DNA of 64,000 nt, from assembly GCF_014698935.1 (NCBI RefSeq), contig NZ_JACVMN010000003.1, forward strand, positions 366,590-430,589, in the 5' to 3' direction. Below, one piece after another: positions 15,540 to 23,996 of the stretch (position 1 is the first letter of the stretch; each line of letters begins with the position of its first letter). This DNA is from Flagellimonas sp. S3867 (GTDB taxonomy: Bacteria > Bacteroidota > Bacteroidia > Flavobacteriales > Flavobacteriaceae). Below the pieces are notes generated by a model. That model worked only from the letters and a program-made list of their open reading frames with translations, had not been told where the DNA came from and made no database searches. The position numbers and the translations under genes are program-made.

Positions 15540-17003
15540 TTATCCAAGAATCATCCCAGCAATGGTAGCTGAAAGGAGGGAAGCAAGTGATCCCCCTAAA
15601 ACGGCCTTCATGCCGAATTCGGAGAGTGTTTTACGTTGACCTGGCGCCAAAGAACCGATACCGCCGATTTGGATACCGATGGAAGCAAAATTGGCAAATC
15701 CGCAGAGCATATAGGTGGCCATGATTACCGATTTGTTATAGGTGAAATGTAAACTGTTGCCCATGTTTTTGAGTTCGGCAAGCTGAATATATCCGATAAA
15801 CTCACTAGCCGCCAGTTTAATACCTAAAAGTTGCCCCATAAGCATAACATCGTCACCTGAAACGCCGATCAACCACATCAAAGGAGCGAAGACGGTTCCC
15901 AAAATGGACTCAAGCGAGAAGCTATCATAAGGTGAATTGATGGCAATCCAACCGTTTAATGTGGTGATATCTCCAACCCAACCTAAAATTCCATTGATCA
16001 TGGCAATAAAAGCCACAAAAACCAGCAGCATAGCCCCCACATTCATGGCTAATTTTAGTCCTTCGGTGGTTCCGTTGGCAATGGCATCCAAAATATTGGA
16101 GCCAATTTTTTCTGTGGACACTTTTACGTCGGTATTTACTTTTTCGGTCTGTGGATACAAAATTTTGGAAATCACGATAGCTCCGGGAGCTGCCATCACG
16201 GATGCGGCCAATAAATGTTTTGCGAAGACGAGACGCAATGCAGGGTCACTCCCACCTAAAAATCCAATATAAGCTGCCAATACTGCACCGGCCACAGTGG
16301 CCATTCCCCCAATCATCACCAAAAGGATTTCCGACTTGTTCATCTTTTCCAAATATGCTTTGATGAGCAAAGGAGCTTCGGTTTGGCCTAAAAAGATATT
16401 TCCTGCGATTGAAAGACTTTCCGCTCCCGAAATTCCTAAGGATTTTGTGAGTAACCATGCCAAAGCTCTTACCACTTTTTGAATCACTCCCATATAGAAG
16501 AGCACGGATGTCAATGCCGAAAAGAAAATGATTGTGGGCAAAACTTGAAAGGCAAAAATAAATCCGAAGGTATCCATGTCCACCACAAGGCCCTCAAATA
16601 GAAATTTACTTCCTGCTCTAGTGAAATCGAGGATGCTGACAAATACTTGTCCAATTTTTTCAAATACCAGCTTTATAAAAGGAACTTTTAAAACTCCAAT
16701 TGCAATTAATAGTTGGAGTGAAAGACCAATGCCCACGGTTCTCCAATTGATGGCTCTTCGGTTAGAACTAAAAAGAAAAGATATAAAAATCAAAACGGCC
16801 ATACCCAGGGCACCGCGCCAAAGACTATTTATGGAAAATCCCTGATTTGCAATTAGTTCAGGCGTTTGCTGAGGGGTGATATCGTCAATAACTGTGGTTT
16901 CAACAGCAAGGTTTAGCGAATCTGTTGGAAGTGCGTTCTGACCAAAAGTGACTGCACAGGTAAAGAATAAAAGTATGAGTAAACTTCTGGTTTGGTTCGG
17001 CAT
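15540..17003 (-). CDS. Concentrative nucleoside transporter (NupC/CNT family)
   Basis: A 487-residue inner-membrane transporter that imports nucleosides with Na+ or H+. The first ~22 residues look like a signal peptide ending TFGQ, followed by a hydrophilic linker to about residue 60, then multiple hydrophobic helices. Family motifs include GNIFLGQTEAPLLI near the middle and NMGNSLHFTYNKSVIMATY near the C-terminus, plus GFANFASIGIQIGG. It starts ten bases after the bifunctional nuclease gene stop, so the two are co-transcribed. Nucleoside uptake fits the nearby thyA. Confidence 0.92.
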   Translation of the reverse strand: MPNQTRSLLILLFFTCAVTFGQNALPTDSLNLAVETTVIDDITPQQTPELIANQGFSINSLWRGALGMAVLIFISFLFSSNRRAINWRTVGIGLSLQLLIAIGVLKVPFIKLVFEKIGQVFVSILDFTRAGSKFLFEGLVVDMDTFGFIFAFQVLPTIIFFSALTSVLFYMGVIQKVVRALAWLLTKSLGISGAESLSIAGNIFLGQTEAPLLIKAYLEKMNKSEILLVMIGGMATVAGAVLAAYIGFLGGSDPALRLVFAKHLLAASVMAAPGAIVISKILYPQTEKVNTDVKVSTEKIGSNILDAIANGTTEGLKLAMNVGAMLLVFVAFIAMINGILGWVGDITTLNGWIAINSPYDSFSLESILGTVFAPLMWLIGVSGDDVMLMGQLLGIKLAASEFIGYIQLAELKNMGNSLHFTYNKSVIMATYMLCGFANFASIGIQIGGIGSLAPGQRKTLSEFGMKAVLGGSLASLLSATIAGMILG

Positions 17004-17012
17004 GTAGTTGGT

Positions 17013-17645
17013 TTATTTGCGCTTGGAAATCTCGTCCCGTAGTTTGGCAGCTTTTTCGTAGTCTTCGTTGGCAACTGCTTTATCCAATTCTTTATGGAGT
17101 TCTTCCAAGGTCATTTCCCTATACCCTTGCGATGAAGCCCCGGACTCAATTTCCACGGTTTCTCCTTCCTGAAGGATTTCATCCACTACGATGCTGTCAT
17201 CATCTTCATTTTCCTCATCTTCCTTGGAAGAGAACTTCAAGAAAATGCCAGCTTTGTCCAAGATGGTTTTATAAGTGAAAATGGGCGCGTTAAAGCGTAA
17301 AGCCAATGCAATGGCATCACTGGTTCTTGCATCGATGATTTCTTCTGCCTTATCACGTTCGCAGATGATGCTGGAATAGAAAACGCCATCAACTAATTTA
17401 TGGATGATGACCTGTTTGACCACAATCTCGAATCTGTCCGAAAAGTTTTTGAACAGATCATGTGTCAATGGTCTGGGTGGTTTTATCTCTTTTTCAAGTG
17501 CAATTGCAATGGATTGTGCCTCAAAGGCACCAATGACAATGGGAAGTTTTCTATCTCCATCAACCTCATTTAAAATAAGGGCATAGGCACCATTTTGTGT
17601 CTGGCTGTATGAAATCCCCTTTATTTTTAACCGTACTAAGCTCAT
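17013..17645 (-). CDS. Bifunctional nuclease family protein (DUF151 plus UVR motif)
   Basis: A 210-residue protein. Residues ~1-135 form the DUF151/bifunctional nuclease domain (LPIVIGAFEAQSIA, PRPLTHDL, DARTSDAIALALR). An acidic linker around residue 140-155 leads to a C-terminal UVR-like helix pair (LDKAVANEDYEKAAKLRDEI). Relatives have DNase/RNase activity reported in a few organisms, but the cellular role is poorly known. It is separated from etfA by a terminator and forms a unit with the nucleoside transporter. Confidence 0.9.
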   Translation of the reverse strand: MSLVRLKIKGISYSQTQNGAYALILNEVDGDRKLPIVIGAFEAQSIAIALEKEIKPPRPLTHDLFKNFSDRFEIVVKQVIIHKLVDGVFYSSIICERDKAEEIIDARTSDAIALALRFNAPIFTYKTILDKAGIFLKFSSKEDEENEDDDSIVVDEILQEGETVEIESGASSQGYREMTLEELHKELDKAVANEDYEKAAKLRDEISKRK

Positions 17646-17662
17646 ATGATCTTCCTAAAACG

Positions 17663-17710
17663 CAAAAAAGCTGTTCAAATAAGTGGCAATACCTGTTATC
17701 TGAACAGCCC
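17663..17710 (-). terminator. Terminator after etfA
   Basis: Read on the minus strand, TGAACAGC-type arms (plus-strand GCTGTTCA 17670-17677 and TGAACAGC 17701-17708) with a second inner arm (ATAA/TTAT) form a hairpin followed by a run of T (AAAAAA at 17664-17669 on the plus strand). It ends the etfBA transcript. Confidence 0.85.
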
Positions 17711-17735
17711 CTTGCAAAAGGCAAATTAACAAAAT

Positions 17736-18704
17736 TTAAGCGTTTTGGGCTTTAAATTCTTTTAATTTTTCAATGAGTTTTGGTACCACTTCAAAGGCAT
17801 CCCCAACGATTCCGTAATCCGCGGCCTTAAAGAAGGGAGCTTCGGGGTCATTGTTGATGACTACTTTGGTTTTGGAGGCGCTTACTCCAGCCAAATGTTG
17901 AATTGCCCCTGAGATACCAATGGCAATATAAAGGTTACTGGCAACAGGTTTTCCGGTTTGGCCAACGTGTTCGCCATGTGGGCGCCATCCTAAATCGGAC
18001 ACCGGCTTGGAACAAGCGGTAGCAGCTCCCAATACATCGGCCAATTCTTCAACCATGCCCCAATTTTCAGGACCTTTTAGGCCACGACCTCCAGAAACCA
18101 CGATATCTGCATCTGCAATAGTAGCTTTGCCGACTACTTTATCCACTTCAATAGACTTTACAGCAAAATCCGCACCGGAAAGTGATGGACTAAAATCTTC
18201 CACATTGGCTGAACCTCCATTTTCATGAATTCCGTATGCGTTGTTGGATACTCCAATGATTTTGACATCAGAGCTTATTTCGGTATGTGCAAAGCCCTTG
18301 TTACTAAAAGCGGTTCTTTTTACAACAAAGGGTGATGTGCTCTCTGGTGCGGCAACTACATTAGGAACATAGCCTGCACTTAATTTGGCAGCCAAAATTG
18401 GAGCCAAAAACTTTGTATCGGCACTTGAACTGACAATAATGACTTTAGCACCATCAGCTTGAGCAGCCTGGGTCAAAACATTGGCATAGGCCTTTGCATT
18501 GAACGTGTCCAACTGACCATTGGAAACCTTTAGTACTTTGGATACACCATAATTGCCCAAAGTAGCATCATCTTCTGTATTTATGGTAACAGCGGTTACA
18601 CTTCCGCCGACTTCCTGAGCTACTTTGTGCGCATAGGAAGCTGCCTCGAGGGCATTCTTTTTAAATTTTCCTTTATCTGATTCGGTATAAACTAATACTG
18701 ACAT
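17736..18704 (-). CDS. etfA: Electron transfer flavoprotein alpha subunit
   Basis: A 322-residue EtfA. It binds FAD and, with EtfB, carries electrons from acyl-CoA and other dehydrogenases toward the quinone pool. The C-terminal FAD domain is clear: SGGRGLKGPENWGMV, SKPVSDLGWRPHGEHVGQTG and the IAIGISGAIQHLAG block. It starts 22 bases after the etfB stop and ends ahead of a terminator. No acyl-CoA dehydrogenase is next to it. Confidence 0.96.
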   Translation of the reverse strand: MSVLVYTESDKGKFKKNALEAASYAHKVAQEVGGSVTAVTINTEDDATLGNYGVSKVLKVSNGQLDTFNAKAYANVLTQAAQADGAKVIIVSSSADTKFLAPILAAKLSAGYVPNVVAAPESTSPFVVKRTAFSNKGFAHTEISSDVKIIGVSNNAYGIHENGGSANVEDFSPSLSGADFAVKSIEVDKVVGKATIADADIVVSGGRGLKGPENWGMVEELADVLGAATACSKPVSDLGWRPHGEHVGQTGKPVASNLYIAIGISGAIQHLAGVSASKTKVVINNDPEAPFFKAADYGIVGDAFEVVPKLIEKLKEFKAQNA

Positions 18705-18726
18705 AATTTTTTCTGGATTCTAGTTC

Positions 18727-19473
18727 TTAAATCACTTTAGCTTCGTTGTGCAATAGCTCGACCAATTCTCCGACATTTTCTGCATCAACCAATTTTACCT
18801 GTCCTTTTGGTGTAGGTTTTTCAAATTTTTGATCTTGGGTGTGCTTTACGACATCAACGGGCTCAACTACATTGAGCACCTTTTTTCTTGCCATCATAAT
18901 TCCCCTCATATTTGGAATGCGAAGATCACTTTCTTGCACCAAGCCTTTTTGACCTCCTATTACTAAAGGTAATGAGGTGCTTAATTTTTCTTTTCCGCCA
19001 TCTATTTCGCGAGTGGCGGTAGCATTGGTTCCATCAACTTCTAAACCAATACAGGTATTCACAAAATTCATATCCAGAAGCGTAGCTAAAATTCCTGGGA
19101 CCATTCCACCATTATAATCTATGGATTCCCTACCAGCAATAACTAGATTATATCCACCGGTTTTTACGATTTCCGCAAGCTGCGTGGCTACGAAAAAACC
19201 GTCTGTTGGTTCTGCATTTACTCGAATGGCTTCATCAGCTCCAATGGCCAAAGCTTTTCGGATGGTAGGTTCGGTTTGTGGACCTCCTACAGTGGCCACA
19301 TGCACCGTTGCACTTTGTTTTTCCTTGAACCACATGGCGCGGGTAAGTCCGAACTCATCATTGGGATTAATAACAAATTGAACACCATTTGTATCAAACT
19401 TGGTGTCCCCTTCCGTGAAGTTGATTTTGGAAGTGGTATCCGGTACGTTGCTGATGCAAACTAAAATCTTCAT
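18727..19473 (-). CDS. etfB: Electron transfer flavoprotein beta subunit
   Basis: A 248-residue EtfB, normal length. Motifs: KILVCISNVPDT at the start, NPNDEFGLTRA, the AMP-binding IAGRESIDYNGG and LVIGGQKGLVQESDLRIPNMRGIM near residue 170-195, where the conserved ETF beta signature lies. It is the first gene of the etfBA unit. A perfect palindrome and a near-consensus -7 element on the minus strand (CATAAATA at 19506-19513 on the plus strand) lie just upstream. Confidence 0.96.
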   Translation of the reverse strand: MKILVCISNVPDTTSKINFTEGDTKFDTNGVQFVINPNDEFGLTRAMWFKEKQSATVHVATVGGPQTEPTIRKALAIGADEAIRVNAEPTDGFFVATQLAEIVKTGGYNLVIAGRESIDYNGGMVPGILATLLDMNFVNTCIGLEVDGTNATATREIDGGKEKLSTSLPLVIGGQKGLVQESDLRIPNMRGIMMARKKVLNVVEPVDVVKHTQDQKFEKPTPKGQVKLVDAENVGELVELLHNEAKVI

Positions 19474-19520
19474 AGTCTATTTGAATTTAACGCCGCTAAG
19501 ATAGCCATAAATATTCTATA

Positions 19521-19542
19521 TTTATTATGCATGCATAATAAA
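19521..19542. promoter_or_regulatory. Perfect 22-bp palindrome in the etfB/pdhB divergent promoter region
   Basis: TTTATTATGCA is followed immediately by its own reverse complement, giving a 22-bp perfect palindrome 48 bases upstream of etfB. The central octamer GCATGCAT recurs at 19601-19608, where TGCATT(N4)AATGCA forms another dyad just upstream of pdhB, next to a TATTTTTG -7-like element (19594-19601). The arrangement suggests an operator for a dimeric repressor acting on one or both genes. Confidence 0.6.
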
Positions 19543-19647
19543 ATTTCATTCTTTTTTTAAATTGTACGCGGGGGTTATTCTTGCAGATTTTGCTATTTTT
19601 GCATGCATTTTTTAATGCACACAAACTAAACTTTTTAGTACTACTTA

Positions 19648-20625
19648 ATGAAAACACTACAGTTCAGAGAGGCTATCAAGGAGGCTATGTCCGAAGAGAT
19701 GCGCAGGGACGATACAATTTATTTGATGGGTGAAGAGGTTGCCGAGTACAATGGCGCTTATAAAGCCTCAAAAGGAATGTTGGACGAATTCGGACCTGAA
19801 AGGGTTTTGGATACTCCCATTTCTGAATTGGGCTTTTCCGGTATCGGGGTTGGTTCTGCTATGATTGGCAACCGTCCAATTATTGAGTTCATGACCTTTA
19901 ACTTTTCTTTGGTCGGGATAGACCAGATTATAAATAATGCAGCTAAGATCAGGCAAATGTCTGGTGGTCAGTTTGCTTGCCCTATCGTTTTTAGGGGGCC
20001 AACAGCTTCTGCAGGTCAATTGGCGGCTACACACTCACAGGCATTTGAAAGTTGGTTCGCCAACTGTCCAGGTCTAAAAGTAGTTGTGCCTTCCAATCCT
20101 GCTGATGCTAAAGGATTGTTGAAATCTGCAATTCGAGATGATGACCCGGTTATTTTTATGGAGTCAGAACAGATGTATGGTGATAAGGGTGAAGTTCCTG
20201 AAGGTGAATACACTATTCCAATCGGCGTAGCAGAAATAAAAAGAGAAGGTTCGGATGTAACTATTGTTTCCTTTGGAAAGATCATCAAAGAAGCGTACAA
20301 AGCTGCTGATGAATTGGAGAAGGAAGGAATTAATTGCGAAATCATCGATTTAAGAACTGTTCGACCAATGGATCATGATGCCATTTTAAATTCAGTAAAG
20401 AAAACAAACCGAATGGTGATCTTGGAAGAGGCTTGGCCTTTTGGAAATGTTGCCACGGAGATTATTTACCATGTACAGGACAAGGCTTTCGATTATTTGG
20501 ATGCTCCGATAGTGAAAATTAACACGGCAGACACCCCTGCGCCTTATTCTCCGGTGCTTTTAGCGGAATGGTTACCAAATTCCAAAGATGTTGTCAAAGC
20601 TGTTAAGAAAGTGTTATATAAATAG
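19648..20625 (+). CDS. pdhB: Pyruvate dehydrogenase E1 component, beta subunit
   Basis: A 325-residue transketolase-like beta subunit. It starts MKTLQFREAIKEAMSEEM and has the family blocks GEEVAEYNGAYKASKG, DTPISELGFSGIGVGSAMIG, FRGPTASAGQLAATHSQ, and the C-terminal DLRTVRPMD and VILEEAWPFG. Together with an alpha subunit and E2/E3 it decarboxylates pyruvate to acetyl-CoA. The alpha and E2 genes are not in the window, so this is a stand-alone beta gene. A terminator follows. Confidence 0.93.
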   Translation: MKTLQFREAIKEAMSEEMRRDDTIYLMGEEVAEYNGAYKASKGMLDEFGPERVLDTPISELGFSGIGVGSAMIGNRPIIEFMTFNFSLVGIDQIINNAAKIRQMSGGQFACPIVFRGPTASAGQLAATHSQAFESWFANCPGLKVVVPSNPADAKGLLKSAIRDDDPVIFMESEQMYGDKGEVPEGEYTIPIGVAEIKREGSDVTIVSFGKIIKEAYKAADELEKEGINCEIIDLRTVRPMDHDAILNSVKKTNRMVILEEAWPFGNVATEIIYHVQDKAFDYLDAPIVKINTADTPAPYSPVLLAEWLPNSKDVVKAVKKVLYK

Positions 20626-20650
20626 CTAACTTATATTTGTAAGGTATATT

Positions 20651-20685
20651 AGCCTTGTCGACGAATGTCGTCAAGGCTTTTTTTA
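20651..20685 (+). terminator. Terminator after pdhB
   Basis: AGCCTTG-t-CGAC, loop GAAT, GTCG-t-CAAGGCT, then TTTTTT. An 11-bp stem with one internal T/T mismatch, 25 bases after the pdhB stop. Confidence 0.9.
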
Positions 20686-20784
20686 AGGAACAGTTTTTGA
20701 TAAGAAATTACTTTTAAACCAAAATGACCATTTCGTTTTTGAAAATCCTTGCTTAGGGTTTTCAAAGATGACACATATCAAAAC

Positions 20785-23280
20785 ATGAAAAGATTCCTTT
20801 TAGTTTTTTCTCTTACGTTTAGCGTTTTTGCATTTTCCCAGACCAAAGTTGGCGGTATCGTTTTGGACGATTCTGGTTCACCCGTTGCCTTTGCCAATAT
20901 TGTTTTCAAGGATTCTTCGGAAGGAACCATCACCAATGATAATGGGCGGTTTTATATTGAATCGGATGAAACCTACAACACAATCCTTGTTTCTTTTATT
21001 GGCTATGAAACCAAGGAAATTCAGCTAGAAAAGAAGGTAAATTTCAACATGGAGATTGTATTGGCCGAATCTACCGAGCAACTTAGAGAGGTTATCGTGT
21101 ATACTGGAAAACAATCCAAAAAGAACAATCCGGCCATAGATATTTTAAAGAAAATCTGGGCCAAAAAGCGGGAGAATGGAGTTCGCAAGTTCAAACAATA
21201 CCAATACGACAAGTACGAAAAAGTAGAGTTTGACCTTAATACTATAGATAGTGCTTTGATCAAAAGCAAAATGTTCAAGGGGTTGGAATTCATGTTTGCA
21301 GATTTGGATACCTCCCGAATCACAGGAAAGACCTATCTACCGATGTTCTTGAACGAAAGTTTCTCCAAAGTTTATGGAGATAATGTTCTGGGAGAAGAAA
21401 AGGAAGATGTTCTAGGGAACAAAAACTCAGGTTTTAGTGGAAATCAGGCTATAACCGCATTTGTAGAGGACCTGTATTCCGATTACGACATATATAACAA
21501 CTACCTCAAATTTTTTGACAAGAGCTTTACCAGTCCGTTATCAAAAACCGGAGTTGACACTTATAATTATGTACTTTCTGACAGTACTTTTATAGATAAT
21601 AAATGGTGCTATAATATTATATATTATCCGCGGAGGAAAAATGAATTGACCTTTAAAGGGGATTTTTGGGTGAACGATTCTACCTATGCCATCAAAAAAA
21701 TCAATCTACAAGTTACCAAAAGCGCCAACATCAACTGGGTAAAGGAAATCTATATTGAACAAGATTTTGATGTGGTGAACGATTCCATTTTTCTGTTGCA
21801 ACGAGATTATATGCTCAGTGATTTTAGTTTCTCCAAAAAGGAAAAATCACGAGGAGTGTATGGCAAGCGAACCACGGTTTACGATAATTATCAGTTTGAC
21901 ACAAATCGCCCTGAAGAATTCTACAAGGCGGAGTCTGATCCTTACGACCCCCGGGTGTTTGCAAGGGATAGTACCTTTTGGAAAAATGCCCGATTGGAAA
22001 CCCTTAATGAAGATGAATCTGGCATATTCAAACTTTTGGATACCTTAAAAACGGTACCCAAGTTTAGAACATATTATGATATTGTCAGCATTTTGGGCTC
22101 TGGATATATTGAAATAGACAAATGGAACATTGACATCGGGAATATTTACAGTGTTCTTGGTTTTAATGACGCTGAAGGAACCAGGGTCAGGCTCGGTGCT
22201 AGAACCTATTTTGGGCAAAATGATACTTGGCGACTGGAAGGTTATATGGCCTATGGATTTACCGACAAAAAAGCGAAACATGGCTTATCTGGTAAATTCT
22301 TATTAGATAGAAAGAGCAGGCTTATTCTTTCTGGAGGAAATCGACGGGATGTGGAGCAATTGGGACTCAGTTTGACCAGTACAAATGATGTGCTGGGTAG
22401 AAGTATTGCCTCTTCTTCACTGGTAACTGTCGGCGCTAATGACCGATTGACCAACATCAATTTATCCACCTTTAACTTGGAAATGGAACCTGTAAAAAAC
22501 TTTAGGGTTCGATTGGGAAGTTCATTTCGTACGTTGAGTTCCGCACTGCCAGATGCCTTTAGTCTTGATTATATAGACCCCGAGTCACCAACTGGAATAT
22601 CATCAGAGGTAAAACAATTCGACATTAATACTACCTTAATATATACTCCTGGAAAAAGAACAATAGGCTACGGGGTGGAACGTGCCAATATTAATGATAA
22701 TCATAGTACGCTGCTTTTAAATTACACCAAGGGAATCAGCGGATTTTTGGAAAGCGATTTTGACTACGAACGACTGCAATTTTCATATCGCCAACCCTGG
22801 CAGATAGGAGGTTTTGGAAGATTGACGAGTAGTATTGAACTTGGAAAGACCTTTGGAGAGGTGCCATTGAGTCTGTTGAGTGTGGTGCCAGGTAATCAAA
22901 CCCTTTTTTCCTTGTACAATGTTTTTCCCAATCTGGATTTTTACGAGTTCGTCACCGATACTTACGCTACTGTGCATTTGGAGCATAATTTTAATGGTAG
23001 ATTATTCTCAAGAATACCAATTTTAAGAAACTGGAATCTAAGAGAAATTGTTGGTTTAAGAGGCGCATGGGGACAACTTTCAGATGAGAACAAAGCTTTG
23101 AGCTCACCTACCAATATCCCGCTGATAGCTCCTGAAGACCAGATTTATTGGGAGTATTCTTTTGGGGTCGGGAATATCTTCAAGATTTTCCGAATTGACT
23201 TCAACTTCAGAGGAAATTATCTCGACAATCCAGATGCCCGGCCATTTGGTGTCACGGGGACCTTCGGATTTAATTTTTAA
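20785..23280 (+). CDS. DUF5686 outer-membrane protein with carboxypeptidase-like N-domain
   Basis: About 831 residues from MKRFLLVFSL; the frame extends 12 codons further upstream but the signal peptide (cleavage near AFSQ) fixes the start. Residues ~20-100 form a carboxypeptidase-D regulatory-like domain (GGIVLDDSGSPVAFANIVF, SFIGYETKEI). The rest is DUF5686: VYTGKQSKKNNPAIDILKKIW, a conserved beta-rich middle, and a C-terminal set of amphipathic strands ending in FGFNF, a terminal Phe as in outer-membrane barrels. Substrate unknown; probably an outer-membrane protein of envelope biogenesis or transport. Confidence 0.88.
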   Translation: MKRFLLVFSLTFSVFAFSQTKVGGIVLDDSGSPVAFANIVFKDSSEGTITNDNGRFYIESDETYNTILVSFIGYETKEIQLEKKVNFNMEIVLAESTEQLREVIVYTGKQSKKNNPAIDILKKIWAKKRENGVRKFKQYQYDKYEKVEFDLNTIDSALIKSKMFKGLEFMFADLDTSRITGKTYLPMFLNESFSKVYGDNVLGEEKEDVLGNKNSGFSGNQAITAFVEDLYSDYDIYNNYLKFFDKSFTSPLSKTGVDTYNYVLSDSTFIDNKWCYNIIYYPRRKNELTFKGDFWVNDSTYAIKKINLQVTKSANINWVKEIYIEQDFDVVNDSIFLLQRDYMLSDFSFSKKEKSRGVYGKRTTVYDNYQFDTNRPEEFYKAESDPYDPRVFARDSTFWKNARLETLNEDESGIFKLLDTLKTVPKFRTYYDIVSILGSGYIEIDKWNIDIGNIYSVLGFNDAEGTRVRLGARTYFGQNDTWRLEGYMAYGFTDKKAKHGLSGKFLLDRKSRLILSGGNRRDVEQLGLSLTSTNDVLGRSIASSSLVTVGANDRLTNINLSTFNLEMEPVKNFRVRLGSSFRTLSSALPDAFSLDYIDPESPTGISSEVKQFDINTTLIYTPGKRTIGYGVERANINDNHSTLLLNYTKGISGFLESDFDYERLQFSYRQPWQIGGFGRLTSSIELGKTFGEVPLSLLSVVPGNQTLFSLYNVFPNLDFYEFVTDTYATVHLEHNFNGRLFSRIPILRNWNLREIVGLRGAWGQLSDENKALSSPTNIPLIAPEDQIYWEYSFGVGNIFKIFRIDFNFRGNYLDNPDARPFGVTGTFGFNF

Positions 23281-23302
23281 ATAACAGAAAGGTTGAGATT
23301 TG

Positions 23303-23335
23303 TTGACCTTATTCCCATTTTGCATACTATTTTTG
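23303..23335 (+). promoter_or_regulatory. Promoter of the pyrophosphatase gene
   Basis: TTG at 23303-23305 and TATTTTTG at 23328-23335 match the Bacteroidota sigma factor pattern (TTG, about 20 bases, TAnnTTTG), 22 bases ahead of the ppa start codon. Confidence 0.6.
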
Positions 23336-23356
23336 CAAAAAATTTAAAACCTTACA

Positions 23357-23881
23357 ATGTCTAAGAAAGAAGTAACCTTCGATGTGCTGATTGAAATTCC
23401 AAAAGGAAGTAGAAATAAATATGAATATGATTTTACCCTGAACAAAATTCGATTCGATAGAACTTTGTTCTCATCTATGATGTATCCTGGAGATTATGGT
23501 TTTGTTCCAGAAACACTTGCCCTGGACAAAGATCCTTTGGATGTATTGGTGTTAGGTACTGAACCTACCTACCCTATGGTAGTTATGGAGGTGAAGCCAA
23601 TCGGTGTATTTCATATGACTGATGAAAAAGGACCTGATGAAAAAATTATTTGTGTGCCTGTGCATGATCCTGTTTGGAACAATAAAGCGGATATTACTGA
23701 TATAAATCCACATAGGAAAAAGGAAATTGAACACTTTTTTGCGGTCTATAAAGATTTGGAAGAGAAGAAGGTGGATACCGGTGGATGGGGAGACGTTAAT
23801 GAAGCCATAGAAATCTATCATCAATGTGTGAAACGCTACGATGAAAGTGAGCACAAAAAGAAAAGAACTTTTACCATTTAA
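23357..23881 (+). CDS. ppa: Inorganic pyrophosphatase (soluble, family I)
   Basis: A 174-residue family I pyrophosphatase that hydrolyses PPi to phosphate in the cytoplasm. Seen: IPKGSRNKYEYD (substrate lysine/arginine region), MMYPGDYGFVPET, and the Mg-binding DPLDVLVLG with a later D-x-x-D segment (DEKIICVP). Length is standard. It is followed by a terminator and then by the membrane pyrophosphatase gene, so the cell has both a heat-dissipating and an energy-conserving enzyme side by side. Confidence 0.97.
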   Translation: MSKKEVTFDVLIEIPKGSRNKYEYDFTLNKIRFDRTLFSSMMYPGDYGFVPETLALDKDPLDVLVLGTEPTYPMVVMEVKPIGVFHMTDEKGPDEKIICVPVHDPVWNNKADITDINPHRKKEIEHFFAVYKDLEEKKVDTGGWGDVNEAIEIYHQCVKRYDESEHKKKRTFTI

Positions 23882-23903
23882 GGTAAAAATCAAGTAAAGA
23901 TTT

Positions 23904-23937
23904 ATGCGCTTTTGATTGCCAAAAGCGCATTTTTTTT
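23904..23937 (+). terminator. Terminator after ppa
   Basis: ATGCGCTTTT, loop GATTGCC, AAAAGCGCAT and a run of eight T. A perfect 10-bp stem. Confidence 0.93.
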
Positions 23938-23996
23938 ATTAGTCCGTATTTTACTACTTTAGCATCCGTTAAAAAAAATATAAATAATCAAATAAA

